A DNA stretch of 32,341 nucleotides from a bacterium. Lineage in GTDB: Bacteria; Calescibacteriota; Calescibacteriia; Calescibacteriales; Calescibacteriaceae. The stretch's first letter is position 1. The number at the start of each line of letters is the position of its first letter. Position numbers and translations under genes: made by a program. The DNA is taken from assembly GCA_030550715.1 (NCBI GenBank), contig JAUQOU010000024.1, positions 1 to 32,341 of the forward strand, written 5' to 3'. Positions 7,522 through 16,613 of the stretch are shown here, piece by piece. The notes under the pieces are model-generated. The model saw nothing but the letters and a program-made list of their open reading frames with translations, was not told the origin of the DNA and did no database searches.

Positions 7522-8244
7522 GTGAACATACTCACCCTTACCACTCTGGTTATAACTTTGAGCGGACTTGAAATCATGAAAAAAGTTGATTCTCAACCCA
7601 TACCGCAAAGTTCAATAAGCACAGTAAAAATGATAATAAGCAAAGGCGGAGATACACGAGAAAGAAAACTCATAATATACACCAAAAGAGAAGGAGATAA
7701 AAGATACTCCGCTACAAAATTTCTAGAACCAGCAGATGTGAAAGATACTCAATTCCTCCAAATATCTGATGAAAAAGGAGAGACAAATCAATGGCTTTAC
7801 CTCCCCTCACTTAAAAGGTCAAGAAGAATAGCAGGAGCGCAGAAAAAAACATCTTTCATGGGAAGTGAAATTACATACGAAGATATGGAAAGAAAAATTC
7901 CAGAAGAATACAACCACAATATAATAAATGAAGACGATAAAATATATGTCATAGAATCCACACCCAACAAAAATAAAGATTCTCAGTACTCAAAAGCGGT
8001 ATTTTATATAAGAAAAGAAGATTTAGCAGTAATCAAAACAGAACTTTACGATAAAGACGGGAAAAAGATAAAAGTGATTGAAAACGAAGTAAAGAAAATT
8101 GAAAATAAATACAACATACCCATAAAAACTACCGTCAAAAATCTTGAAAATGGGAACTATACAGAAATGATAGTTGAAGAGATAAAAGTAGATGTCCCCG
8201 TGGATAAAAAAATATTCTCTCCTGACTTTCTCGGTCAGTGGTAA
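7522..8244 (+). CDS. LolA-like outer-membrane lipoprotein-sorting family protein
   Basis: Protein of 240 aa. After a short hydrophobic N-terminus (NILTLTTLVITLSGL), a weak signal-peptide candidate, the body is a beta-rich LolA-like fold of the kind annotated as outer-membrane lipoprotein-sorting protein: KLIIYTKREGDKRYSATKFL, NQWLYLPSLKRSRRI, KTSFMGSEITYEDMERK, and a late VDVPVDKKIFSPDFLG close. These proteins work in the periplasm and often sit beside an RND/MMPL transporter and a large barrel protein. Here a barrel follows 77 bp downstream but no transporter is in the window. GTG start chosen from the AAAGGAGGT upstream. Confidence 0.75.
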   Translation: MNILTLTTLVITLSGLEIMKKVDSQPIPQSSISTVKMIISKGGDTRERKLIIYTKREGDKRYSATKFLEPADVKDTQFLQISDEKGETNQWLYLPSLKRSRRIAGAQKKTSFMGSEITYEDMERKIPEEYNHNIINEDDKIYVIESTPNKNKDSQYSKAVFYIRKEDLAVIKTELYDKDGKKIKVIENEVKKIENKYNIPIKTTVKNLENGNYTEMIVEEIKVDVPVDKKIFSPDFLGQW

Positions 8245-8321
8245 AATTTCAACTTTTAACAAAAACAAAAAATCTAAAAAACAAAAACAATAATCAAAAC
8301 CCTAAAAATAAAAAATAATAA

Positions 8322-9776
8322 ATGGCGATAAAGTGCGGAAAGATAAAAAAGGAAAAGGATTATAGCCAGGAAAAAAAGTTCTCGGTTCCTCTTATAGTGG
8401 TGATAACCGCTCTGATTTGCCAGAACACAGCAAAAGCTCAAACACTCTACTCACTCACAAGAATATTTTTAGATATACAAAAACAAAATCAGTTTGAAGA
8501 TTTAGCAGAAGTAAAAGAACGCCTCTTCCTTGAATCCAAATATACAAAAGATAAATACTCAATATTATTTTCAGGAAAAATAGACCTGAACTACTTTTAC
8601 GGCGGATTTCCAAGATTTCAAGGTATTTTCGACCTACATGAAATATATCTTTCCACATCTTTTAAAAATGCAGGTATATCTTTTGGAAGAAAAATCGTAA
8701 GTTTAGGAATAGTAGATAACTCTCCATACGATGTCATAAACAGACCAGATTTCCGTGAAGGATTTTTCAATCTGACCGACCCAAACTTTCTCAAGACCCC
8801 CGGAATAATTCTTGATTCGATAATGTTCATTGGAAACTCAACTTTGAGAATAATTTATGAACCGTTTTTCACTCCCCCGCTCTTTTACGATATAAAAAGC
8901 GACTGGGCTATAATGAGCTGGAATTTTCTCAACAACGCCTTTGAAGGAGATAAAAATTCAGAACAGCTCAAAAATGTTTTAGATGGTCAGTTCTCACCTG
9001 TCGTAAAAAATTATCCATCAAGAATTGAAGACGCGCTGAAAAGCTTCGGACTTGGACTTTACTTCTCCTCTAAGTATGAAAACCTACAACTCGCACTTAT
9101 AGGATATACCGGATACAGCATTTTCCCTATGCCTTTTTTTGATTCTCTCTTTCTGCAAGAACTCGAACGCATGCCTGGAACCCCAGAAGAAAAATTATCA
9201 AACATATCAGCAGCAGAGATACTTGAACCAGCTTCAAGAGGTGAAAGCTTTCTGAAACTTGAACCAAGAAGGTATCATATCATAGGTGGTGGGTGGTCGT
9301 ATGAGATAGCAAACTTTCTCATCAAAAACGACTTAGCCATGTACCTTATGGCAGACCTACCAGATGAGAACCTCAAAATCAGGGAATTCTCACTGCTTTC
9401 ATTTGCACTTGATGCAGAAAGAGAAATAATACCAAACCTCCTCCTAATACCAAGCATAAGAGGAATAATAAACTTCTCGCCTCAAAACATAATAGTAGTA
9501 AAGAAAGGAAATATCTTTCCTTCAATCTCCATAAGATATGAGTTTTATATAAAGAACTATTCTTTTTCTTTCACAGCTAATTTATCTTCTGATGTCCCTC
9601 TTGAAATACCTTTATCAGTAAGAAGCTTCTTCTCTTTCATGTCCGCGGTATGGAAACCAACCGATTTAATAGAAGTATCTGGTGGAGCGATCATACTCAG
9701 CGGAAAAGACATATCTGTATTCGGATTTTTTAAAAATAACTCTGCAATATTTATATCATCAAAAATATTCTTCTGA
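8322..9776 (+). CDS. Outer-membrane beta-barrel protein
   Basis: Protein of 484 aa. A signal peptide with a long charged n-region is followed by SVPLIVVITALICQNTAKAQ, with likely cleavage after AKA (39/40). The mature part shows alternating-residue strands throughout, e.g. YSILFSGKIDLNYFYGG, SFSFTANLSSDVPLE, SVFGFFKNNSAIFISS, and ends in Phe (SSKIFF), the C-terminal signal for BAM-mediated insertion. The layout (LolA-like protein followed by a large barrel) resembles DUF1302-type export loci, but I cannot assign a family firmly. The ATG is preceded by an A/T-only stretch with no Shine-Dalgarno. Confidence 0.7.
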   Translation: MAIKCGKIKKEKDYSQEKKFSVPLIVVITALICQNTAKAQTLYSLTRIFLDIQKQNQFEDLAEVKERLFLESKYTKDKYSILFSGKIDLNYFYGGFPRFQGIFDLHEIYLSTSFKNAGISFGRKIVSLGIVDNSPYDVINRPDFREGFFNLTDPNFLKTPGIILDSIMFIGNSTLRIIYEPFFTPPLFYDIKSDWAIMSWNFLNNAFEGDKNSEQLKNVLDGQFSPVVKNYPSRIEDALKSFGLGLYFSSKYENLQLALIGYTGYSIFPMPFFDSLFLQELERMPGTPEEKLSNISAAEILEPASRGESFLKLEPRRYHIIGGGWSYEIANFLIKNDLAMYLMADLPDENLKIREFSLLSFALDAEREIIPNLLLIPSIRGIINFSPQNIIVVKKGNIFPSISIRYEFYIKNYSFSFTANLSSDVPLEIPLSVRSFFSFMSAVWKPTDLIEVSGGAIILSGKDISVFGFFKNNSAIFISSKIFF

Positions 9777-9849
9777 AAAGCAAATTCTTCATCAAAAAAG
9801 ATAAAAAAATAAATCAAAGAAAAAAATAGTGAATTAAACTTATTTTTTT

Positions 9850-10479
9850 ATGAGCAGAGATACATTTTTGAAAATCATATCTGTTGTCTTTGCTTCATCA
9901 ATAACAATATTCTCATCTCTGACATTCAAAAGAGAAATATCAACAAAATACAGAGTAAAAGTAGAAAGCGTATCTGAAAACATAATTTTATCTCCTGATT
10001 CCACAAAATATGTAGAAGTGAATCTGGAATGCCCACATCTGATAAGCGAAAACTTAGTGAAAAGACCAAAAGAAATAAAGATAGACCTGAAAGGAGAAAG
10101 GTATTCATCAGTTCAAATTGATGTAGATGAAATCAAAATAGATAAACCTGCACTATGCAAAATCAAAGAGATAAACCCAAAAACAATATACCTGAACCTA
10201 GAAAGAAAAATCTCAAAAGAACTTGAAGTCGTACCAGATATTGTAGGAAGAGTAGATGATAAGTATTCGGTATCTGTAACAGTGGTTCCAAAATATGTAA
10301 AGGCGGTTGGACCGGAAAATGAACTCAAAGGTAAAAACAAAGCATATACAGAAATGATAGATATTCAAGGGAAAATGCAGGATTTCTCTCTTGAAGTCCC
10401 TCTCTATAAAATAAATAACAGCGTAAATTTTTTCCCTCAAGTGGTAACTGTATTCGTAAAAATAAGAGAAAAAGAATGA
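9850..10479 (+). CDS. YbbR-like domain protein
   Basis: Protein of 209 aa with one N-terminal membrane segment (residues ~7-25, FLKIISVVFASSITIFSSL) and an extracytoplasmic beta-rich part. VPDIVGRVDDKYSV and VVPKYVKAVGPENELKG match the VxPxxVxVxGP core of YbbR repeats, followed by IDIQGKMQDFSLEVPL, the standard closing element. YbbR (CdaR) proteins usually sit beside the diadenylate cyclase gene cdaA; no such gene is here, so the regulatory partner is unknown. Convergent with the mlaD-like gene 30 bp away. No Shine-Dalgarno; TAAACT (9835-9840) is a weak -10 candidate. Confidence 0.7.
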   Translation: MSRDTFLKIISVVFASSITIFSSLTFKREISTKYRVKVESVSENIILSPDSTKYVEVNLECPHLISENLVKRPKEIKIDLKGERYSSVQIDVDEIKIDKPALCKIKEINPKTIYLNLERKISKELEVVPDIVGRVDDKYSVSVTVVPKYVKAVGPENELKGKNKAYTEMIDIQGKMQDFSLEVPLYKINNSVNFFPQVVTVFVKIREKE

Positions 10480-10509
10480 GGATATTCGAAGATAATCTTA
10501 AAAATTAGG

Positions 10510-11463
10510 TCAAAAAATTCTCACCTTCACACCCTTTTCAAGCGTTTCATTCAACCTCATCAGAGTAGGAGCTACAAGAGTCGCAACATTCTGAAACTCA
10601 GGAAGAACAGAGTTAAGAGTTGAAATAAGTTTCAAGGTCTCAGAAAGAAGATCGGGAGTTAGCTCAACGACCTTGGTAATATTATCTTGATAAAATCTCA
10701 ACTGCTCTAAGGTATAGTTTATACTCCGGGTTAAAGTAACAACACTTGGGAAAACCGAATTTATATTTTCAATCAGAGCTGGTCCAACTTTAACGAGGTT
10801 TTCCAAATTATCTTGATTCTGAGATAGTATGGAGACAAGTTGATTTGTTTGCTTGACTATACTTTTTATATCAGAAGAAAGAGCGAGAATATCTGGAAAT
10901 ATCTTATCTATTTTTTCCAAAACTTCCGAAGAATTTTTAATCAGAGGTTCAATATCTTTCACGAGCTTCGGGGCTAATTCTGCAATCTGAGAAATAAGCT
11001 CAGGGTTCAAAGATTTCATAAAAGGTTCAAGAGACATTATAAGTTCATCTGGTTCAAAAACAACTTTTGTTTTTGTTATCGTAAAACCATCTTCCGCGGG
11101 AGAAATATCTCCTGTGCCGGTCGGGACAAGTTCTACAAATTTTTCACCGAGCAAACTTTTCAACCTTATCTGTGCTTCAAAATCCTTTCTCACAGGAACA
11201 TCACTTCTCAACTTCATCACGACTTTTGCATAAACTTTTGAATCAGAAAAGTAAAAATCTATTTTGTCAACGAAACCGACTTTGACACCTGCAAGGCGGA
11301 TTTCGGCTTTTTCAGCCAAACCCTTCGTGTTCTCAAAAACAGCATAATAGGTCTTATATCCACCAAGACCCAACTTGCCGATCTTTGAGATAAGATAAAA
11401 AAGCGATGCTACAAAAACTATAAAGATTATCCCAAGAAAAAATAGGTTCTTTCTCTCTTCCAT
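10510..11463 (-). CDS. MCE/MlaD family lipid-transport protein
   Basis: Protein of 317 aa: membrane anchor at residues ~7-27, one MCE domain (~33-120) with YYAVFENTKGLAEKAEIRLA, GVKVGFVDKI and LRSDVPVRKDFEAQIRLKSL then LGEKFVELV, and a long helical tail (~130-310) with repeated coiled-coil stretches. MlaD-type proteins form hexameric rings in the inner membrane that pass phospholipid across the periplasm; the long tail suggests a PqiB/YebT-like or Mce-like tunnel. The permease (MlaE) and ATPase (MlaF) genes are not in the window. It has its own promoter with a consensus -35 and a leader of only a few bases. Confidence 0.85.
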   Translation of the reverse strand: MEERKNLFFLGIIFIVFVASLFYLISKIGKLGLGGYKTYYAVFENTKGLAEKAEIRLAGVKVGFVDKIDFYFSDSKVYAKVVMKLRSDVPVRKDFEAQIRLKSLLGEKFVELVPTGTGDISPAEDGFTITKTKVVFEPDELIMSLEPFMKSLNPELISQIAELAPKLVKDIEPLIKNSSEVLEKIDKIFPDILALSSDIKSIVKQTNQLVSILSQNQDNLENLVKVGPALIENINSVFPSVVTLTRSINYTLEQLRFYQDNITKVVELTPDLLSETLKLISTLNSVLPEFQNVATLVAPTLMRLNETLEKGVKVRIF

Positions 11464-11472
11464 AAAACATAA

Positions 11473-11500
11473 TTTATAAATCTGTATTCATATTTGTCAA
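11473..11500 (-). promoter_or_regulatory. Sigma70-type promoter of the mlaD-like gene
   Basis: On the minus strand TTGACA (11495-11500), a 16-bp spacer, and TATAAA (11473-11478). Only 9 nt separate the -10 from the ATG at 11463, so the mRNA leader should be about 3-4 nt. This is the best-supported leaderless-type promoter in the window. Confidence 0.75.
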
Positions 11501-11609
11501 GATTTAGTTTAAATCCCTCCGCAAAACTGCAAAGAAAATCACCTGAAAATAAAAATTTTTTGAAAATACTGAACTACAAATAAAGCAGATTATCTGTTTT
11601 TACTCTGTT

Positions 11610-12158
11610 ATGTCACGCATAGGAAGAAAACCGATAGAAATTCCAAAAGATGTGAAAGTAGATATAAAAGATGGAGAAATTTTCGTCCAAGGTCCAAAGG
11701 GGAAACTTTCTATGAAAATCCCTCAACCTATTGAAGTTAAAACAGAGAACAACACAATTTATGTTATAAATCCGCACCCAGACGAAAGAAAAGCAAAAGC
11801 TTTACACGGAACAACACGAGCTCTCATAGCAAACATGATAAAAGGAGTCACAGAAGGTTATAGAATAGAGCTTGATATATCTGGAATAGGATACAGAGCA
11901 GATATGCAAGGAGACACACTCGTTCTGAAAGTCGGATACTCCCATCCTGTCTATTTCAAACCACCAGAAGGAGTTAAAGTTGGATTAAGAAGTCCTGTGA
12001 GAATATTTGTTGAAGGCGTAGATAAATATATGGTTGGTCAGGTTGCAGCGCAAATAAGAGATATAAAACCACCAGACCCATATAAAGGAACAGGAATAAA
12101 ATATGAAGATGAGGTCCTCAACCTCAAACCCGGAAAAGCAAAAGGTAAGAAAAAATAA
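11610..12158 (+). CDS. rplF: 50S ribosomal protein L6
   Basis: Protein of 182 aa starting MSRIGRKPIEIPKDVKV, the family's hallmark, with two L6 repeats; the second has LDISGIGYRADMQGDTLVL, and RDIKPPDPYKGTGIKYEDE near the end is the conserved 23S rRNA-binding segment. A Lys-rich tail follows. Normal length for the family. First gene of a three-gene ribosomal cluster; the spc genes that usually precede it (S8, S14, L5) are absent and a minus-strand gene lies upstream. No Shine-Dalgarno before the ATG. Confidence 0.97.
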   Translation: MSRIGRKPIEIPKDVKVDIKDGEIFVQGPKGKLSMKIPQPIEVKTENNTIYVINPHPDERKAKALHGTTRALIANMIKGVTEGYRIELDISGIGYRADMQGDTLVLKVGYSHPVYFKPPEGVKVGLRSPVRIFVEGVDKYMVGQVAAQIRDIKPPDPYKGTGIKYEDEVLNLKPGKAKGKKK

Positions 12159-12188
12159 ACTTTAAAAATTTAAAAGGAGAGAAAAAAT

Positions 12189-12566
12189 ATGCTTTATGCT
12201 ATGGTGTCTGAAAAGAAAGAAAGAGAAATAAGGAGAGAAAGAAGAATTCTCAGAGTCAGGAAGAAGGTTTTCGGAACACCGGAAAGACCGCGACTATGTG
12301 TTTTCAGGTCAAACAAACACTTCTACGCCCAAATCATAGACGACACAAAAGGATACACAATCTGTTCCGCTTCAACACTTGAACTTAAAGATAAAATAAA
12401 AAAAACTTGGTCCCAAGAAGCAGCAAAGGAAGTAGGAAAACTTATAGCTCAAAAAGCTCTTGAAAAAGGGATAAAAAAAGTTGTCTTTGACAGAAGATTT
12501 TATAAATATCACGGAAAAGTAAAGGCATGTGCGGAAGGAGCAAGAGAAGGAGGTCTTGAATTCTAA
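12189..12566 (+). CDS. rplR: 50S ribosomal protein L18
   Basis: Protein of 125 aa: [20 protein letters not shown] then [18 protein letters not shown], and the conserved end [18 protein letters not shown] followed by AREGGLEF. L18 binds 5S rRNA in the central protuberance. AAGGAG (12173-12178) precedes the ATG at 12189; an ATG at 12201 (MVSEKK) is an alternative start. Its stop overlaps the rpsE start (TAATG), implying translational coupling. Confidence 0.97.
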   Translation: MLYAMVSEKKEREIRRERRILRVRKKVFGTPERPRLCVFRSNKHFYAQIIDDTKGYTICSASTLELKDKIKKTWSQEAAKEVGKLIAQKALEKGIKKVVFDRRFYKYHGKVKACAEGAREGGLEF

Positions 12567-13159
12567 TGGGCAAGTGGGGAAAAAGGGGAAGAATGTACGC
12601 AGGAAATTCATATGTATATCTTCAAAGATACATACCAAAAGAAGATGATGAAATAGTGGAAAGAGTCCTTGAAACATCAAGAGTGACACGAGTCACAAAA
12701 GGAGGAAAAAGGTTCTCGTTCAGGGCTTTCTGCGTTGTCGGAAATATGAAAGGAGCAGTAGGATATGGAATGGGAAAAGCTCTTGAACCATCAGAAGCAA
12801 TAAGAAAAGCAGTAAATGCAGCAAAAAAGAACATGATAGTCATTCCGATTGTCAAAGGAACAATCCCACACGAGGTTGAAGGAAAGTTCGGAACTTCAAG
12901 AGTGATTTTGAGACCCGCCGCTCCCGGAACAGGTATAACCGCAGGAGGAACAGTAAAAGCAATAATGACAGTAGCCGGAATAAAAAATATACTCACAAAA
13001 TCAATAGGAGGAAACAACCCTCTAACACTTACAAAAGCAGTATTTGATGCTTTCTCTAAACTCAGAACACTCTCTCTGCAAGCAAAGCTCAGAGGTAAAA
13101 AATTAACTGAACTACTATGGGAAGAAAACAAAGCAGAAGGCATTATTGAAAGTCAATAG
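12566..13159 (+). CDS. rpsE: 30S ribosomal protein S5
   Basis: Protein of 197 aa: RVTRVTKGGKRFSFRAFCVV then GNMKGAVGYGMGKA (dsRNA-binding-like N-domain) and VILRPAAPGTGITAGGTVKA (C-domain), both diagnostic of S5. About 25-30 residues longer than the Escherichia coli protein, through extensions at both ends. Start ATG shares its A with the rplR stop. In most bacteria rpmD, rplO and secY follow; here the next gene is a glycerol-3-phosphate dehydrogenase. Confidence 0.97.
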   Translation: MGKWGKRGRMYAGNSYVYLQRYIPKEDDEIVERVLETSRVTRVTKGGKRFSFRAFCVVGNMKGAVGYGMGKALEPSEAIRKAVNAAKKNMIVIPIVKGTIPHEVEGKFGTSRVILRPAAPGTGITAGGTVKAIMTVAGIKNILTKSIGGNNPLTLTKAVFDAFSKLRTLSLQAKLRGKKLTELLWEENKAEGIIESQ

Positions 13160-13291
13160 CCAGCTCAAACCCCACGGCTTCAAAAAATTTCAAAAAACCC
13201 TATTTCAAAAGCAATCTGAAAACCTACTTATATGGCTTAAAGAATTCGTCTGACTTTTTAAAAAATTAATATTTTGTTAAATTTTTAAAAT

Positions 13292-14947
13292 ATGAGCGAG
13301 AACCATGAAAAATCAATTCCACAAAGCGAAAACATAAGCGTAGAAAATTACGATGTCGCAGTCATAGGAGGAGGTATAAACGGAGTAGGAATAGCAAGAG
13401 ACCTCTCTATAAGAGGGCTGAAAGTGATTTTATTTGAGAAAGAGGACTTCGGATGGGGGACAACTTGGGCTTCATCATGTCTGATGCACGGCGGAGCAAG
13501 ATATATCATAAACGATATCGGTGTCACATATAAATCATCAAAAGAAGCAGGTGTGGCAAAAAAAATTTCCGCACACCTTCTTTCACGAAGACCTTTCATA
13601 ATCGTCTCCCACTCAAAAACCATGATAAAACTCTTTGATATTTATATGAGCGTATATGATATGTTCTCAATAATGAGAGGAGCTATAAGACATTTCAAAA
13701 TAAATGAAGAAGAAGTTGAAAAAATAACAGGAAAAGAAGTTGTATCAAAGGGAGGCGGAGTAGTAACCGAAGAATACGCTGTAGACCCCGTGAGATTATC
13801 TGTTCTTAACTCAATATCTGCAAAAGATTTCGGAGCAAAAGTTCTAAACCACACAGAAGTCATAAAGATAAAAAAAGAAAACAACCAATACCTCGTGGTA
13901 GCTAAAAACACACTGTCAAAATCAGAAATAATTGTGAGATCAAAAATAGTCGTGAATTCAACAGGTCCTTGGGCAGATAAATTCATCCTAAATGCAACAG
14001 AAAACAACAAAAAAAAGAAAAGATTAAGACCTACAAAAGGAATACATATCGTATTTCCCGGAAAAATTCTGAACTCAGTAATAAGCTTTCAGGCAATAGA
14101 TGGAAGGTACCTTCTTTTTGTACCCCTTGAAGATAGAACTATTTTGGGGACAACAGATGACGACTTTTTCGGTGACCCTGACGAAATAGAAATTTTAAGA
14201 GATGAGGTTGAATACCTCATCCACTCAGCAGAAAAGTTTATACCCAGAATAAGGGAGTTCAGACCGTTTTCAACAAAAGTTGGTCTGAGACCAACTCCGT
14301 ATGTGTACGGAGTAAACGAAGATAAAATAACGCGCGAGTTTGAGATAGAAGATGATGATGGATTCATTTCTGTTCTTGGAGGGAAACTCGCAAGCTATCG
14401 GCTCCTTGCAGAAATAGTATCAGACCTCGTATGCAAAAAACTCGGAGTAAGCAAAAAATCAAAAACTCATCTTATCCCTCTCCCTGGCTCAGAAAACTCA
14501 GAAGGAGAAAAAGACGAAGAGATAGAAAAATTCTCAGAGAAAATAAAAGATTATCTTTCAAGAAATTTCAGAATTCCCGAAGATGTCGCACACTTTATGG
14601 CAAAAAAATACGGATGGAGGTCAAAAGAAATCCTATCGTACTATGACTCAGGAGAACTCGTATGCGAGTGTTCAAAAGTTTATGAAGGAGAAATAAAATA
14701 TACGATAGAAAAAGAAATGGCTTATACATTAGAAGATGTAGCAAGAAGAACATGGGCAGGAGATGGATTCTGCAACGGAATACTATGCGCAAAAAAAATA
14801 ATAAAAATCCTTCTTGAAAAAGAAAGAAAACCAGAAGTAGAAAAATTTATATTGAGACGGGAAAAACTCCTTGAACCCGTGAAAAAATATAACCAAAAAC
14901 TCTGGGAAGAATTTCAAAAATTCAAAAAAGAAATGCTCAAAGATTAA
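13292..14947 (+). CDS. FAD-dependent glycerol-3-phosphate dehydrogenase, GlpA-like with C-terminal Cys motif
   Basis: Protein of 551 aa oxidising sn-glycerol 3-phosphate to dihydroxyacetone phosphate and passing electrons to the membrane pool. The FAD-binding GGGINGVG is at residues 26-33, followed by the GlpD/GlpA signature WGTTWASSCLMHGGARYI. Later come FVPLEDRTILGTTDDDFFGD, KVGLRPTPYV and SVLGGKLASYR. The tail carries C458-x-C460 and C494-x4-C499 (in CECSKVYEGE and GDGFCNGILC), the layout of the BFD-like [2Fe-2S] domain of anaerobic GlpA. That suggests an anaerobic-type enzyme, though glpB and glpC are not adjacent. The alkyl-DHAP-synthase-like gene follows 56 bp downstream. No Shine-Dalgarno; TTAAAT (13277-13282) may be a -10. 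Confidence 0.9.
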   Translation: MSENHEKSIPQSENISVENYDVAVIGGGINGVGIARDLSIRGLKVILFEKEDFGWGTTWASSCLMHGGARYIINDIGVTYKSSKEAGVAKKISAHLLSRRPFIIVSHSKTMIKLFDIYMSVYDMFSIMRGAIRHFKINEEEVEKITGKEVVSKGGGVVTEEYAVDPVRLSVLNSISAKDFGAKVLNHTEVIKIKKENNQYLVVAKNTLSKSEIIVRSKIVVNSTGPWADKFILNATENNKKKKRLRPTKGIHIVFPGKILNSVISFQAIDGRYLLFVPLEDRTILGTTDDDFFGDPDEIEILRDEVEYLIHSAEKFIPRIREFRPFSTKVGLRPTPYVYGVNEDKITREFEIEDDDGFISVLGGKLASYRLLAEIVSDLVCKKLGVSKKSKTHLIPLPGSENSEGEKDEEIEKFSEKIKDYLSRNFRIPEDVAHFMAKKYGWRSKEILSYYDSGELVCECSKVYEGEIKYTIEKEMAYTLEDVARRTWAGDGFCNGILCAKKIIKILLEKERKPEVEKFILRREKLLEPVKKYNQKLWEEFQKFKKEMLKD

Positions 14948-14985
14948 AAGAGAAACAAAAATACAAAATAAAAAATAAAACAAAA

Positions 14986-14991
14986 TATAAC
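14986..14991 (+). promoter_or_regulatory. -10-like box before the alkyl-DHAP-synthase-like gene
   Basis: TATAAC (5 of 6) ends 12 nt before the ATG at 15004, the same distance as the TATAAT at 5035. A second candidate, TATCTT (14992-14997), overlaps this zone. No Shine-Dalgarno is present. Confidence 0.35.
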
Positions 14992-15003
14992 TATCTTACT
15001 CTT

Positions 15004-16590
15004 ATGGAGAAAAGGAAAGTCAAATGGAACGGATGGGGATATGAAGATGAAGAATACCCAAAAGATAAAGCCAAAAAAATAACAGAAATCTTATCTGGAT
15101 TTCTTGGCTTGAACAAAGACGATTTTTCACCATCTATAACCCTTGACAAAATAAAAGTTGAACCACCAGAGATAAATATAGAAGAAATCCGGAAAAAACT
15201 CAAAAGCTCTGTGATAACTTCTGATAAATACGAAAGAGTTCTCCACTCAAGCGGTAAAAGCTACAAAAACCTCATAAGATTGAGAAAAGGAAAAGTCAAA
15301 AAATTTCCGGAAGCAGTCATATACATAAAAGATAAGAGAGAAATTGAAACCATACTTGAGTGGTGCGAAAAAAACGAAGTCGCATGCGTTCCATACGGTG
15401 GAGGAACAAGCGTCGTCGGAGGAGTTGATGTTGAAGATATAAAAAAACCAGTGATAACCTGCGACCTCACAGAACTCAACAGAGTCATTTCAGCAGATGA
15501 AAAATCACTTACCGCAACAGTTGAAGCAGGAGTGAGAGGACCAAATCTTGAGCAACAGCTCAGAAAATTCGGAATGGCTCTGCGACACTACCCTCAATCT
15601 TTCATGCTCTCTACCCTTGGAGGATGGATCGCCTCAAGGTCAGCAGGGCATTTCTCATCAAGATACGGCAAAATAGAAGAAATGATCCAAAGCATAGAGG
15701 TAATCACTCCGAAGGGAGTTATAAGGAGTTTTGATGTTCCTGCAACCGCGTGCGGACCAGATATACCGCGCCTTTTCGCAGGGTCAGAAGGAACGCTCGG
15801 AATAATAGTTTCCGCAACTATAAAATGCCACAGGATACCCACAAAAAAATTCTCAACATCGTTCATCTTTCCAGATTTTCAATCGGCATGCGAAGCAGCA
15901 AGAATAATAATTCAGAGTGAAATAAACCCACCACTTTTGAGAATTCTTGACGAAAGAGAGTTTATGATATCTTCTCTGGTTTCCGGTGGAAACTTCAACG
16001 GTGGTTCGCTCCTCCTTTTAGGTTTTGAAGCAGATAACGAAAATGAAAAAACAATAGAAGCAGAGTTTGAAAAATCAAAAGAAATATGCCAAAAATTAGG
16101 AGGAAAAGAGGAAGGAAAAAGAAAACTTGATGACTGGAAAAATGAGTACTTTGAGCAACCTTACCTCAGAGATGTTCTGATGGATTTCTGCATCGTTGTT
16201 GATACATTAGAAACCGCAACCAACTGGTCAAACCTTATGAACCTATATGAGAAAGTAAAAACCGCAATAGAAAATGCAATATTTTCACATACATTAGGCG
16301 GTGTCTCCTGTAGAGTAACTCACGTCTATACCTCCGGTGCATCACTATACTTTTCTTTCTTTGCAAAATCAAAAAAAGATGAAGAAGAGGAATTATGGTG
16401 GGAAATCAAAAAATCAGCTTCTGATGCTATCTCAAAAGGCAAAGGAACTATATCACATCATCACGGTGTAGGAAGAGACCACAAAAAATGGGCAGAAATA
16501 GAGCTCAAAGATTCGCTCATATTACTCAAAGGAATAAAGGAGTTTTTAGACCCTCGCAAAATATTGAATCCCGGAGCAATTTTTGATTGA
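15004..16590 (+). CDS. FAD-linked oxidase, alkyldihydroxyacetonephosphate synthase-like
   Basis: Protein of 528 aa. It starts with VKWNGWGYEDEEYP, the opening typical of the alkyl-DHAP synthase (AGPS) group. It has the PCMH-type FAD-binding core: CVPYGGGTSVVGGV near residue 130, AGVRGPNLEQQL, LGGWIASRSAGHFSSRYGKI, GSEGTLGII. A H485-H486-H487 triad lies in SHHHGVGRDH, matching the His triad of AGPS, and the end FLDPRKILNPGAIFD is canonical. AGPS swaps the acyl chain of acyl-DHAP for a fatty alcohol, the committed step of ether-lipid synthesis. Bacterial relatives may instead be D-lactate/glycolate-type oxidases, but the His triad and N-terminus favour AGPS. The upstream G3P dehydrogenase makes DHAP, which supports a lipid role. 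Confidence 0.8.
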   Translation: MEKRKVKWNGWGYEDEEYPKDKAKKITEILSGFLGLNKDDFSPSITLDKIKVEPPEINIEEIRKKLKSSVITSDKYERVLHSSGKSYKNLIRLRKGKVKKFPEAVIYIKDKREIETILEWCEKNEVACVPYGGGTSVVGGVDVEDIKKPVITCDLTELNRVISADEKSLTATVEAGVRGPNLEQQLRKFGMALRHYPQSFMLSTLGGWIASRSAGHFSSRYGKIEEMIQSIEVITPKGVIRSFDVPATACGPDIPRLFAGSEGTLGIIVSATIKCHRIPTKKFSTSFIFPDFQSACEAARIIIQSEINPPLLRILDEREFMISSLVSGGNFNGGSLLLLGFEADNENEKTIEAEFEKSKEICQKLGGKEEGKRKLDDWKNEYFEQPYLRDVLMDFCIVVDTLETATNWSNLMNLYEKVKTAIENAIFSHTLGGVSCRVTHVYTSGASLYFSFFAKSKKDEEEELWWEIKKSASDAISKGKGTISHHHGVGRDHKKWAEIELKDSLILLKGIKEFLDPRKILNPGAIFD

Positions 16591-16613
16591 TAAAAGAAAT
16601 TTAAACCAAAAAT

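Noticed and set aside
12622-13143. Minus-strand open frame of 173 codons opposite rpsE
   Set aside because: Lies wholly within a certain ribosomal protein gene; a codon-bias shadow.
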